Source of the DNA: DATARH01 sp050246595
GTDB taxonomy: Bacteria; Pseudomonadota; Alphaproteobacteria; ATCC43930; CGMCC-115725
Length of the DNA: 64,000 bases
Direction of reading: 5' to 3'
Assembly: GCA_050246595.1 (NCBI GenBank)
Contig: JBFWVT010000005.1
Span: 62,001 to 126,000 of the forward strand
Position numbers and translations under genes: made by a program. Below the pieces are notes generated by a model, which was not told the DNA's origin, did no database searches, and saw only the letters and a list, made by a program, of their open reading frames with translations. The first letter of the stretch is position 1; each line of letters starts with the position of its first letter. Below, piece after piece: positions 33,376 through 45,416 of the stretch.

Positions 33376-34448
33376 GACGCCGATCCGGGAGCCGCCCGGC
33401 CCGCAGCCGCCAGCATGGTGTTCAGCCGGTCGCGATAGGTGTGCCCGCCGGCGGCGATGCATTGCCGGGCCGCCGCGGATAAACGGGTGCGTTCGGGGTC
33501 GTCGGCGAGCAAGGCCCGGGCCCTGACCGCGGCCTCGTCGGGTGTGCGAAAATAAACGACCGCCTGCCCGTTCGGCCCGAATATCTCCCGGTGCTCTTCT
33601 GTGTCTTCGGCCAGCATAACGCCGCCAAGCGCCGCGATCTCGAAGCTGCGCATCACATGCCCGTCCCGGTTGGCGCGCCGCACCAGGCAGAGATTGATCC
33701 GGGCCGAAGCGGTCAGGCGCGCCACCACCTCGGGCGGCTGAAGGCCCAGCGCATGGCGCCGGGTCGCCCGGCAGCGCTGCCAATAGCCGCCGACCAGCGC
33801 GACCGACAGACCGGATTGCAGGAATTGCGTGATGAACGCGATGCGGTCGCGATCGGCGCCGCCGACGAACAGCACGTCATGGCTCGGCGCGGCGAGCGGC
33901 TCTGCCGGCCCCGGAAAAAGCTCGTCGTCATAGCCGAACGGCAGGTGGCGCACATCGGCGACGCCGATATGACGGAAACATTCGAGATTTGCCGACCGGG
34001 TCGTGAACACGGCGTCGTATTCCGGCAATGCCCGCAAGTGCCAAGGCGCCCGCATCGCCTTGTTCCAGGGATCGTCGGTCGCGTAGTTGACGCAAACGAT
34101 GCCCATGTCGCGCAGCCGGCGCAGCGCCGAGCTTGTCAGCGGCGCCGCCCCGGTGGCGATCAATAGCGCGGGATTCGTCTCGGCGCAGCCCGCGACCACC
34201 TCGGCCGAAAACGCATCAAGACGCGCCGGTCGGTGCCCAGCGAGGTGCCACAAGGCCGCGCGAAGCAGCCGGTTTGCGCGCATCGCGTCCCGCGTGTCGA
34301 ACCTTGTCACGGAAATCCGCTGCCGCGCGGCGGCACGCGCCAAGCTCGCCCCGACATGCGTCCCGTCGAAGGCGCCGACGATCGCCAACCCGTTGCCGCG
34401 CCGAACGGCGGCGCACCCGGTTCCGGCGGCATTCGCGCGGCCGGTCAC
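33372..34448 (-). CDS. CgeB/DUF3880-like glycosyltransferase
   Basis: A protein of 358 residues. The N-terminal half (LAIVGAFDGTHVGASLARAAARQ, NYATDDPWNK) and C-terminal half (DVLFVGGADRDRIAFITQFLQSGLSVALVGGYW, INLCLVRRANRDGHVMRSFEIAALGGVMLAEDTEEHREIFGPNGQAVVYF) match the glycosyltransferase group that includes the spore-crust protein CgeB. These are retaining GT-B enzymes of uncertain substrate. GTG at 34448 overlaps the previous stop as GTGA. Confidence 0.8.
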   Translation of the reverse strand: MTGRANAAGTGCAAVRRGNGLAIVGAFDGTHVGASLARAAARQRISVTRFDTRDAMRANRLLRAALWHLAGHRPARLDAFSAEVVAGCAETNPALLIATGAAPLTSSALRRLRDMGIVCVNYATDDPWNKAMRAPWHLRALPEYDAVFTTRSANLECFRHIGVADVRHLPFGYDDELFPGPAEPLAAPSHDVLFVGGADRDRIAFITQFLQSGLSVALVGGYWQRCRATRRHALGLQPPEVVARLTASARINLCLVRRANRDGHVMRSFEIAALGGVMLAEDTEEHREIFGPNGQAVVYFRTPDEAAVRARALLADDPERTRLSAAARQCIAAGGHTYRDRLNTMLAAAGRAAPGSAS

Positions 34449-35683
34449 TGTGCCGCCGCCATGCCCCGAGCTTCGCCGGACCGGGGGACGAAGACGCCAA
34501 CCGCGGCGAGCGCCGCCATCAGCCCGGCTTCGCACTCGGTATAACTCCACCGGGAAATCAGGTCGCGGCTGGCCCGCCCCATGCGGTCGCGCAGCCCCGC
34601 ATCGACCAGCAGCGGGAGCAGCGCATCGGCCAGGGCGGCCACGTTTCCGGCCGGAAACACGCGCCCGTTGCCGCCGTCATGGACCAGATCAGGCACGCAG
34701 CCGATTTCGGAAGAAGCGACGACCGGCAGCCCGGCACACATCGCCTCGTTGATCGCCAGCCCCCACGGCTCGTCTGTCGCGGGCAGCACGAAGATATCGC
34801 AAGCGCCATAATAGCGCGGCAGCGCGGACTGATTGACAAAACCGGCGAAGCAGACATTTCGCAAGCCAAGCGCCTGCGCCATCGCGCGCAACTCAGCCTC
34901 CATCTCCCCGGACCCGATCATCGCAAGCTGGAACGGAACGCGCTCCCTGTTCAGCAGCGCGGCCGCGCGCAGCAGGTCGTCGGGGTGCTTTCTCGGCTGG
35001 AATTTGGCGGCATAGAGGAGGATCGGACGGTCGTCGCCGACCCCGAGCGAGGCCCGCCTCTCGCGTCGCTCGAGGGCCGGCAGAAGGGACGCGCCTATAA
35101 ACCGGCGATTATCGACGGCGTAAGGCATCGGGAAGATGCGGCTGTCCGGAACGCCCATGGCTCGATGGAAATCGCGATTGGCCGATCCAATCGCCAGAAC
35201 GGCGTCGAAGTGCCGGTAGAACGAGCCGATCAACACACGCCGCAACAGGCGCTTCGGACCGGATCGCCGCAACCCGAGATGCGTTTCACAGCGCATCAGC
35301 ACCGGGATTCGCGAGGCTTCTGCCGCTGCGGCGGCAAGCACCATTGCCGCCGGATTATGGCCGTGCACGATCAGCGCGTCGAAACCGCCGGACCGGATGT
35401 CGCGCCACAGAGACGGCGCGACAATCGACAGGAACCCGGCCGGCTCGCCGCGTCGGTCGGCGCCGCGGACGAACCGGGCATCGTACCCCTCGACAAGATC
35501 GATATCCCATCGGATGCGCCGTCCAAAACCGCGATCGACACCCCCTCGCACCGAATGGTCCGAAAGATAGAGCGCGGTGATGCTCGCTTCCCAATTCCGG
35601 TTCAGATGCCGGTACAGAGGGGCAAAGTATTGAACCGGATGCGTGTGCAGAAACCCGATCCTGATCGGCGCGGCGATCGTCAT
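34445..35683 (-). CDS. Family 4 glycosyltransferase
   Basis: The 412-residue product is a GT-B enzyme. RIGFLHTHPVQYFAPLYRHLNR and VHGHNPAAMVLAAAAAEASRIPVLMRCETHL form the acceptor half; LLYAAKFQPRKHPDDLLRAAALL, AFVNQ-type linker and LPATDEPWGLAINEAMCAGLPVVASSEIGCVPDLV form the donor half with the ExxxxxxxE-type motif (EPWGLAINE). ATG 35683 is preferred because it begins after the upstream stop; GTG 35704 would overlap by 14 bases. Confidence 0.87.
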   Translation of the reverse strand: MTIAAPIRIGFLHTHPVQYFAPLYRHLNRNWEASITALYLSDHSVRGGVDRGFGRRIRWDIDLVEGYDARFVRGADRRGEPAGFLSIVAPSLWRDIRSGGFDALIVHGHNPAAMVLAAAAAEASRIPVLMRCETHLGLRRSGPKRLLRRVLIGSFYRHFDAVLAIGSANRDFHRAMGVPDSRIFPMPYAVDNRRFIGASLLPALERRERRASLGVGDDRPILLYAAKFQPRKHPDDLLRAAALLNRERVPFQLAMIGSGEMEAELRAMAQALGLRNVCFAGFVNQSALPRYYGACDIFVLPATDEPWGLAINEAMCAGLPVVASSEIGCVPDLVHDGGNGRVFPAGNVAALADALLPLLVDAGLRDRMGRASRDLISRWSYTECEAGLMAALAAVGVFVPRSGEARGMAAAQ

Positions 35684-35690
35684 GCCGGCG

Positions 35691-36908
35691 CTATCCGACG
35701 CCACCGGCCGGCGTCCGATCGTTCGTCTGCATGACCCCGTCGTCCTTTATTTCCGGCGCTTCGATCACCGAGGCGATGACGCGGCGAAACGCGGTGTCGT
35801 AATTCCAATCCGCCGCGATCCTGGCGCGTCCGCGCGCGCCCATGTCTCTGCGCGCCTCCGGGTGATCGATAAACCAGCCCAGCGCGGCTTTTATCGACGC
35901 GAGATCAGCCGGGTTGCAGGAACGCGCGTAGCCGGGAGCGGCAAACATCGCGCGCCAATCGGGCAGATCGGAGACGAGCAGCGCCAGACCGGCCGCCATG
36001 TAGTCGAATGCCTTGTTCGAGGCGCCGGTCAGATATCGGATATTGAGGTCTTCGGCATCGGCCGGAACGACGGCAAGACCGACATGCGCCTGCGCGGCAA
36101 CGCCGAGCAGATCGCTTCGGGGGATCGGTCCCAGATAACGAACCGGCGCCTCCGGTCCGGAGCGGCAGCATCGTAACAGCCGCCTGATATGGCCCGCAGC
36201 GCCGGGCGCCTCGTATCCGGCGATCAACAGGCGCACGCGACCTGCGAATTGCCGGACGGCTTCGATGACGGTCTCGGGCAGCAGAACCGGCGAGATGTTG
36301 CCGTGATAATACAGAAGCAGCTTCCCGTCGGGTTTCGCCTCCCGCACCGGCAGCTCGGCGCGGCGCGGCATGTTCCAGACGATGTGCAGCCGGTCATCGG
36401 ACAAACCGAGTTCGGCTTGCGCGATGCGGGCGCGCGCCTCGTTCGGAAAAATCACCGCCGCGGCGCGGCACGCCGCCGCCCGGCGCAGCCGTGCCGGAAA
36501 CGGGGACAGCGCCCCCGGTGTCGGAGTGTCGTGCTCATGGTAGACGAGACGCGCATTGGTCAGCCCGGATGCCAGCAACCCCGGTCCGGCCCCGAGCGGG
36601 TCCGAGACATAGACGAGATCCGGCCGCTTGCGGATCGCGAGAAGCGAAGCGGCGGCGGCGTAGGCGACGTAGGCTCCCCTGGTCATGACATGCGACGGCC
36701 GGGGCGCGGTGAGGTAAAGGTCGATCCCCGAATGCCGGGAGAATTCGAGACCCGTGCCGGCAATCGGCGCCGATAGCACGGATACGCGCCAGCCTGCCTC
36801 CGCCATCAGGCTCGCCGCATGGATGATCGGCGGGTAGCAGGCGGCATCGGCCGCCTGCACAAACAGGACATGCGGGCGTCTTTCGCGCTTCGGCGCGACC
36901 TCGGTCAT
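35691..36908 (-). CDS. Glycosyltransferase (GT4-like)
   Basis: A 405-residue protein: HVLFVQAADAACYPPIIHAASLMAEAGWRVSVLSAP at the start, KRPDLVYVSDPLGAGPGLLASGLTNARLVYHEHDT with the family's E-H-D, and a donor half with LLYYHGNISPVLLPETVIEAVR, RYLGPIPRSDLLGVAAQAHVGLAVVPADAEDLNIRYLTGASNKAFDYMAAGLALLVSDLPDW. Overlaps the preceding gene as ATGA. The donor and acceptor sugars cannot be read from sequence. Confidence 0.82.
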   Translation of the reverse strand: MTEVAPKRERRPHVLFVQAADAACYPPIIHAASLMAEAGWRVSVLSAPIAGTGLEFSRHSGIDLYLTAPRPSHVMTRGAYVAYAAAASLLAIRKRPDLVYVSDPLGAGPGLLASGLTNARLVYHEHDTPTPGALSPFPARLRRAAACRAAAVIFPNEARARIAQAELGLSDDRLHIVWNMPRRAELPVREAKPDGKLLLYYHGNISPVLLPETVIEAVRQFAGRVRLLIAGYEAPGAAGHIRRLLRCCRSGPEAPVRYLGPIPRSDLLGVAAQAHVGLAVVPADAEDLNIRYLTGASNKAFDYMAAGLALLVSDLPDWRAMFAAPGYARSCNPADLASIKAALGWFIDHPEARRDMGARGRARIAADWNYDTAFRRVIASVIEAPEIKDDGVMQTNDRTPAGGVG

Positions 36909-38290
36909 CGCACACCGAGCGAGCGGTAAATCTCCGCCATCTCATCCGCGACCGCGTCGATCGTGCGCGGCGGGCGGATGCCTTCCCGCAATCGCGCGAT
37001 CTCCTCCGGTCGATCCACGAGGTCGCGGATCACACCGGCCCATTCCACCGGATCGTCAGGAGGTACGAGCACCCCGTCAATCCCGTCCCCGACGAGTTCC
37101 GCAATACCGCCGAGCCGTGTTCCGAGCACCGGAACCCCCGCGTCGAAGGCTTCGAGCACGACGAGCGGGCCGGTTTCGAGCCAGCGCGACGGGACGGCGA
37201 CGATGTCGCACCCCCGCATCGCATCGCGCACCGCATCGGGGGGCAAGGCGGCCCGGAAGACGATGCGCCGGTCGCCGGCGGCGCGGCGTTCGAGCCGGGC
37301 AGCATAGGGTTCGGCGCCGGCCTGCCGCACGGCGAAAATATCGAGACGCAGCGGCGCCTCGGGAATGCGGCGCAGCGCGTCGATCAGGATGTCGATGCCT
37401 TTGGCCGGATCGAGCCGGCCGAAATAGCCGAGCCGCAGAACGCCTTGTTCCGCCTCGTCGCGAGCGAGTACGGGCCGGAGAGTCGGCAACGGGCCGTATC
37501 GCGCCAGACCCTGCCGGCAGAGTATCAGCTTGTCGTCCGGCACGCCGTTCAACCGCAGCAAATCGCGGACCCAGAGGCAGACCGCGACAACCCGATCCGC
37601 CTTGCGCATCAGATCGTGAAAGCGCCGCTGCGCCGCGCCGACCAGACCCGGCAGCCGAAGGGCGGCAGCCGCGCCTCCGGTCAGTCCAGCGTGCTCGACG
37701 ACCCGGCCGATCCTCTCGGGCATACAGGCAACGAGATCGCGCAGCAGCGGCGGCATGCCGTGCGCGGCCAGTGTGCAGGCGGTGCAGCGGCGCCGGTCGA
37801 GCCTGCCGTCGCACGGGGACCGGCCCATCCGCATCATCGTGCCGCGAGCGCAGCTGACGGTCGGCGTGTGGTACGTGAACACGACCTTTGCTCCGGCCGC
37901 GTGTGCCGCATCGACCAGCGCCTCGGAGACCGCGGCGGTGCGTGCGTGCAGATGCACGATTCGGGGCCGAAGCCGTCCCAGCAGCTTGCCAAACGACTGC
38001 ACGATGCGCCGGTCGGGCACACCGTAGGCCTGAGCAAGGTCGGGGCGGGGCTGGGTGGCGAGCCGGTAGACCGGCACCCCCGCATGCGCATAGACCCGAT
38101 CGCAATCGCCGGGAGCGGCCACCGCGCTCGCGATGCCGCGAGGCCGCAGCGCGCCGATCAGCGCGGCGACATGGATTTCGGTGCCGCCGACCGCGTCCGG
38201 GAAATAGGTGAACGGCACATGCAGAACCGCAGGGCGCGGGGTTTGGCAGGCGATCGGCTGCGCCTCTATCGGGGACCGGGCAGGCGGCAT
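36905..38290 (-). CDS. Family 4 glycosyltransferase with Cys-rich insert
   Basis: 461 residues. The acceptor half has HVPFTYFPDAVGGTEIHVAALIGAL and VHLHARTAAVSEALVDAAHAAGAKVVFTYHTPTVSCARGTMMRMGRSPCDGRLDRRRCTACTLAAHG: three to four cysteines in about 25 residues, found in many GT4 enzymes of this branch and able to bind a metal or form disulfides. The donor half has RLGYFGRLDPAKGIDILIDALRRI and VPSRWLETGPLVVLEAFDAGVPVLGTRLGGIAELV. It ends in an ATGA overlap with the next gene. Confidence 0.88.
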   Translation of the reverse strand: MPPARSPIEAQPIACQTPRPAVLHVPFTYFPDAVGGTEIHVAALIGALRPRGIASAVAAPGDCDRVYAHAGVPVYRLATQPRPDLAQAYGVPDRRIVQSFGKLLGRLRPRIVHLHARTAAVSEALVDAAHAAGAKVVFTYHTPTVSCARGTMMRMGRSPCDGRLDRRRCTACTLAAHGMPPLLRDLVACMPERIGRVVEHAGLTGGAAAALRLPGLVGAAQRRFHDLMRKADRVVAVCLWVRDLLRLNGVPDDKLILCRQGLARYGPLPTLRPVLARDEAEQGVLRLGYFGRLDPAKGIDILIDALRRIPEAPLRLDIFAVRQAGAEPYAARLERRAAGDRRIVFRAALPPDAVRDAMRGCDIVAVPSRWLETGPLVVLEAFDAGVPVLGTRLGGIAELVGDGIDGVLVPPDDPVEWAGVIRDLVDRPEEIARLREGIRPPRTIDAVADEMAEIYRSLGVR

Positions 38291-38294
38291 CCGG

Positions 38295-39281
38295 CTATCC
38301 TGCTGGTCCCATGCGTATCGACGTGCCGGTTCGACCGGCTCGCCGCAGCGCCCGGCGCGATATCGTCCACAGCTCGGCCAATCGCACGGCCGCTCTCTGA
38401 CCGCTCACCGCCGCTGCGAGTTCGGCAACCCGATTGCGCCGGTCGATCGGCAGCCCCGATGCGCGCAACGCGTCCAGAGCATCGCGGAACGATCGATCGC
38501 GCGCGCGAAACAGCCCGTGCGCGGCGCCATTGTAGATCTCCGCCAGGGCCGCGCGCTGGTCGGCGGCAAGGCAACCGCGCGCCCGCCACAGCGCCTCGAT
38601 CTGTGTGCCGTTCAGCAGCACATTGTTCCAGAAGCGGGCCGGGTCGCGCCGGGACGCGCTGTCCGGGCGCACCCGGTAGCGCGCGCCGAGATGGGCCGAG
38701 CGCGCAAAACGCGCTCCGTGGCACGCCGCGTCGAACAGAAACCGGGCATCCTGGATGACCGGCAGATCGAGCCGAAACCCGCCGATCCTGTCGACCAGGC
38801 TGCGCCGATACATCAGCGCGGCGCAACTGGCCCAGACATGCGTCGCGCAGGCCACCTCCGGGTTGCCGGCGAGCGCCTCGATATCGACCGAGCGGACCGG
38901 TCCGTCGATCGGATCGGGTCCGTTCTGGACGAGGTCCTGCCAGTCGCAGACAACCACATCGGCGCCGGTCGCGACCGCCGTGGCCAGACGCTGCGCCAGG
39001 GTTCCCGGCAGCAGCAGGTCGTCGTCGTCGAGAAAAACGAGCCATTCTCCGGCGGTTTGCGCGATGCCGCGGTTGCGCGCCGCCGAAACGCCGCGGTTCG
39101 GCCCGGTAACGACGCACAGGCCGGGCCGGAATTTCTGTGCGATCGCGAGCGAGTCATCGGTCGAGCCGTCGTCGATAACGATAATTTCGGTCTCCCGCCC
39201 CTCCTGAGCCAGCGCGCTTTCGATTGCCGTGCCAAGCGTCCTCGCGGCATTGAAACAGGGGATTATTACCGAGATGGACAC
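38295..39281 (-). CDS. Family 2 glycosyltransferase
   Basis: The protein has 328 residues. The GT-A domain (~1-220) reads MSISVIIPCFNAARTLGTAIESAL, IIVIDDGSTDDSL, GPNRGVSAARNRGI and WLVFLDDDDLLLPGTL with the metal-binding DDD. The region after residue ~240 is helical with no recognised domain. It probably transfers a hexose to the growing repeat unit. It ends four bases before the next glycosyltransferase start. Confidence 0.88.
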   Translation of the reverse strand: MSISVIIPCFNAARTLGTAIESALAQEGRETEIIVIDDGSTDDSLAIAQKFRPGLCVVTGPNRGVSAARNRGIAQTAGEWLVFLDDDDLLLPGTLAQRLATAVATGADVVVCDWQDLVQNGPDPIDGPVRSVDIEALAGNPEVACATHVWASCAALMYRRSLVDRIGGFRLDLPVIQDARFLFDAACHGARFARSAHLGARYRVRPDSASRRDPARFWNNVLLNGTQIEALWRARGCLAADQRAALAEIYNGAAHGLFRARDRSFRDALDALRASGLPIDRRNRVAELAAAVSGQRAAVRLAELWTISRRALRRAGRTGTSIRMGPAG

Positions 39282-39344
39282 GATGTCACCCGGCCGGCGC
39301 GACGATCTGAAACAGGCGGGAGGGCTATAAACATTGCGCGTTCT

Positions 39345-40265
39345 TTATCGCAACGCAAAGCGTGCACGCAGTCGCTTCGCTTTTGAAATGGCGCGACCGC
39401 GACGGCTGTTCCGCAGCCAGAGGGAGACCGGTTTTGTCAATTCAAGCGCGCATCGCACCCAGGGCGTCTCCTGGTCTGCAAACCGGTACCAGGCGGCTTC
39501 GTAGAGGTTCGGATCCCGCAGCGGTACGGATTTGTGATGCCACGGCTTTGGGCCGGTGCCGTGCAACAGTGCCGCCTCGAAACTGCCGACATGGCTGAAG
39601 GGGTTGGCGGCCGAGGTCGCATACCATACATCCGGCGGGCCGATGCACGAAAACGCCGATTCCTCGTCCTGCAGCAGTGCGTTCAGGCAATCCTGATCGC
39701 ACATCGGGAAGTAGGGAACCTCGAAAAACCCGTCGCCGCCGGCCGGCAGCGTTTGACGGATAATCCGGTCCCAATCGGAGACCAGCCGCCGATCCCGTTC
39801 CATCTCGCCGCAGACAAGCCCGGCGTTGAAGTATATGTTTGTCGGCCGCGCTTCCATCGCGCCGCTTCCCGAGTCCTCCAGACTGTCCATCCTGACTCTA
39901 CGCCACAGGATGCGTCGCATATCGCGTTCGGGTATGATCCCTTCGGCGCAGAATACCGGACCCATCGCTACGGCGTCGGACAGCGCGTCCAGAATGGCGC
40001 GGTCCATGACAATGATGTCGGCATCGAGATACAGGAACGTGCCGACAGCGTGATCCAGCAGAAAGGCGGGTTTCCGGTTTATCGGCCGCAAGCTGTCGTC
40101 CGGCAACTCGTGACGGATAATCGGCGCGCCGGCCGCGATTTCGCAGCGCAGCTCGCCCTGACAACCGACATGAATCTGCCCGTCGAAGCCGGCCGCGCAA
40201 AGCGAGTTGCAGAGAGCGGCAAAGCCGTAAGCGTGGTCGCCGATCGCCAATGTGAAAATGTTCAT
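39345..40265 (-). CDS. GT-A glycosyltransferase, family 8-like
   Basis: A protein of 306 residues. MNIFTLAIGDHAYGFAALCNSLCAAGF, then NRKPAFLLDHAVGTFLYLDADIIVMDRAIL with the DxD metal site, then NIYFNAGLVCGEM...DQDCLNALLQDE, the order seen in family 8-like nucleotide-sugar transferases, although the sequence is divergent. The acceptor is unknown. It follows the ABC exporter ATPase by 35 bases in the same run. Confidence 0.68.
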   Translation of the reverse strand: MNIFTLAIGDHAYGFAALCNSLCAAGFDGQIHVGCQGELRCEIAAGAPIIRHELPDDSLRPINRKPAFLLDHAVGTFLYLDADIIVMDRAILDALSDAVAMGPVFCAEGIIPERDMRRILWRRVRMDSLEDSGSGAMEARPTNIYFNAGLVCGEMERDRRLVSDWDRIIRQTLPAGGDGFFEVPYFPMCDQDCLNALLQDEESAFSCIGPPDVWYATSAANPFSHVGSFEAALLHGTGPKPWHHKSVPLRDPNLYEAAWYRFADQETPWVRCALELTKPVSLWLRNSRRGRAISKAKRLRARFALR

Positions 40266-40300
40266 TCGAGTCGGGGGTGTCGGCCGGCTCCGGAAGCAAA

Positions 40301-41587
<1,287 letters not shown>

Positions 41588-41599
41588 CTTACGCGCGGG

Positions 41600-42444
<845 letters not shown>

Positions 42445-42448
<4 letters not shown>

Positions 42449-43541
42449 GCCGGAGGGCAAACCCGTTCGACGGCGAGGCGGAGCCGCGCGGCAAATGCCT
42501 CCCGGCCGAAGCGCGCGCGGGTGCGATCGGCCAGCGATTGCGGACCCGGTCGGGGTCCGGTCAGCAGAAGATCGATTGCCGCCGCAAGGTCGTCCTCGCG
42601 GCCGAGCGCTGTTCCGAGTTCGCCGTCGGCCAGCGCATCGCAGGCGCCGCCGACCGCGAGGCCGAGGGCCGGCGTGCCGCAGGCCATGGCTTCGAGAAAC
42701 GCGATGCCGAACCCTTCGCCGGTCGAAGGCATCACGAAAAGGTCGGCCATCCGGTAAGCCTCGACGAGCGTTTCCGGCGTCGCGGGGCCGACAAAACGCA
42801 CGCGCTCGGCGACCTCAAACCGCCGCGCGACCGCGATCAGACGAGGGCGATCGTCGCCGTCGCCGATCACGACATAGGCGATGTCATGACCGCGCGCCAC
42901 GAGTTCCGGGATTCCCTCGATCACCCGGTCATGCCCCTTGTATCGCTCGCGCGCCTCGAGGCGGCCGACCGTCAGCAGCACCCGGTTCGCGGCGAGTCCC
43001 CAGGCGCGGCGCAGCGCCGCGCCGTCGCCCGGTGTGAAGATGTCGCCGACCGTATTCGGCACGACAACAACCCGCTCGGGCGGCATCTCGGCCCAGGCGA
43101 GCACGGCGGCGCGCGTATGGCGCGACACGCTCAGCACCAGATCGGCCGCCTCGACCGCAACACGGCGCAAACGCGACGGGGCCGCCCAGACCTCGATCCC
43201 GTGCGTCTGCACGATCAGGCGGGCGCGCGAGAAACGGGCGATTGCCGCCGCGAGCGGCGCCAGATGCAGGTGGCCGCAGAAAACCAGATCGGGCTGGCAC
43301 CGGAGCGCCATGGCAACGGCGCCGAGTGCGTAGCGCAGCCTGCCGCGGCGCGGCCGGGTCTGCGTTATCCGCTCGGGCGGGCTGACGGGTTCGCCCGGGT
43401 TGCGCGGCAGGACCGCGATCGCGGAAAACTCCGGCGAGGCGGCCAGCGCGGCGAGACAATCGCAGTTGTATTGCGCGATCCCGCCGGTTCCGCCAAACGC
43501 GTCGGTAACCAGCGCCAGACACGACAGACCGGAGCCGCGTC

Positions 43542-43554
<13 letters not shown>
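42445..43554 (-). CDS. Family 4 glycosyltransferase
   Basis: A 369-residue GT-B enzyme. LALVTDAFGGTGGIAQYNCDCLAAL opens the acceptor half, with VFCGHLHLAPLAAAIARFSRARLIVQTHGIEVW after it. The donor half has LLTVGRLEARERYKGHDRVIEGIPEL and FVMPSTGEGFGIAFLEAMACGTPALGLAVGGACDAL with the EGFGIAFLE motif of phosphatidylinositol-mannosyltransferase-like members. The chosen ATG 43554 overlaps the amidotransferase gene by 13 bases; the longer upstream frame is an out-of-phase reading of that gene. Confidence 0.87.
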
Positions 43555-45356
<1,802 letters not shown>

Positions 45357-45416
45357 CGGTTGCTGCTTATCAAGCCGCCCTCCTGCGGAGCATCGAAAGG
45401 CGGTCCGCCCGCCCGC

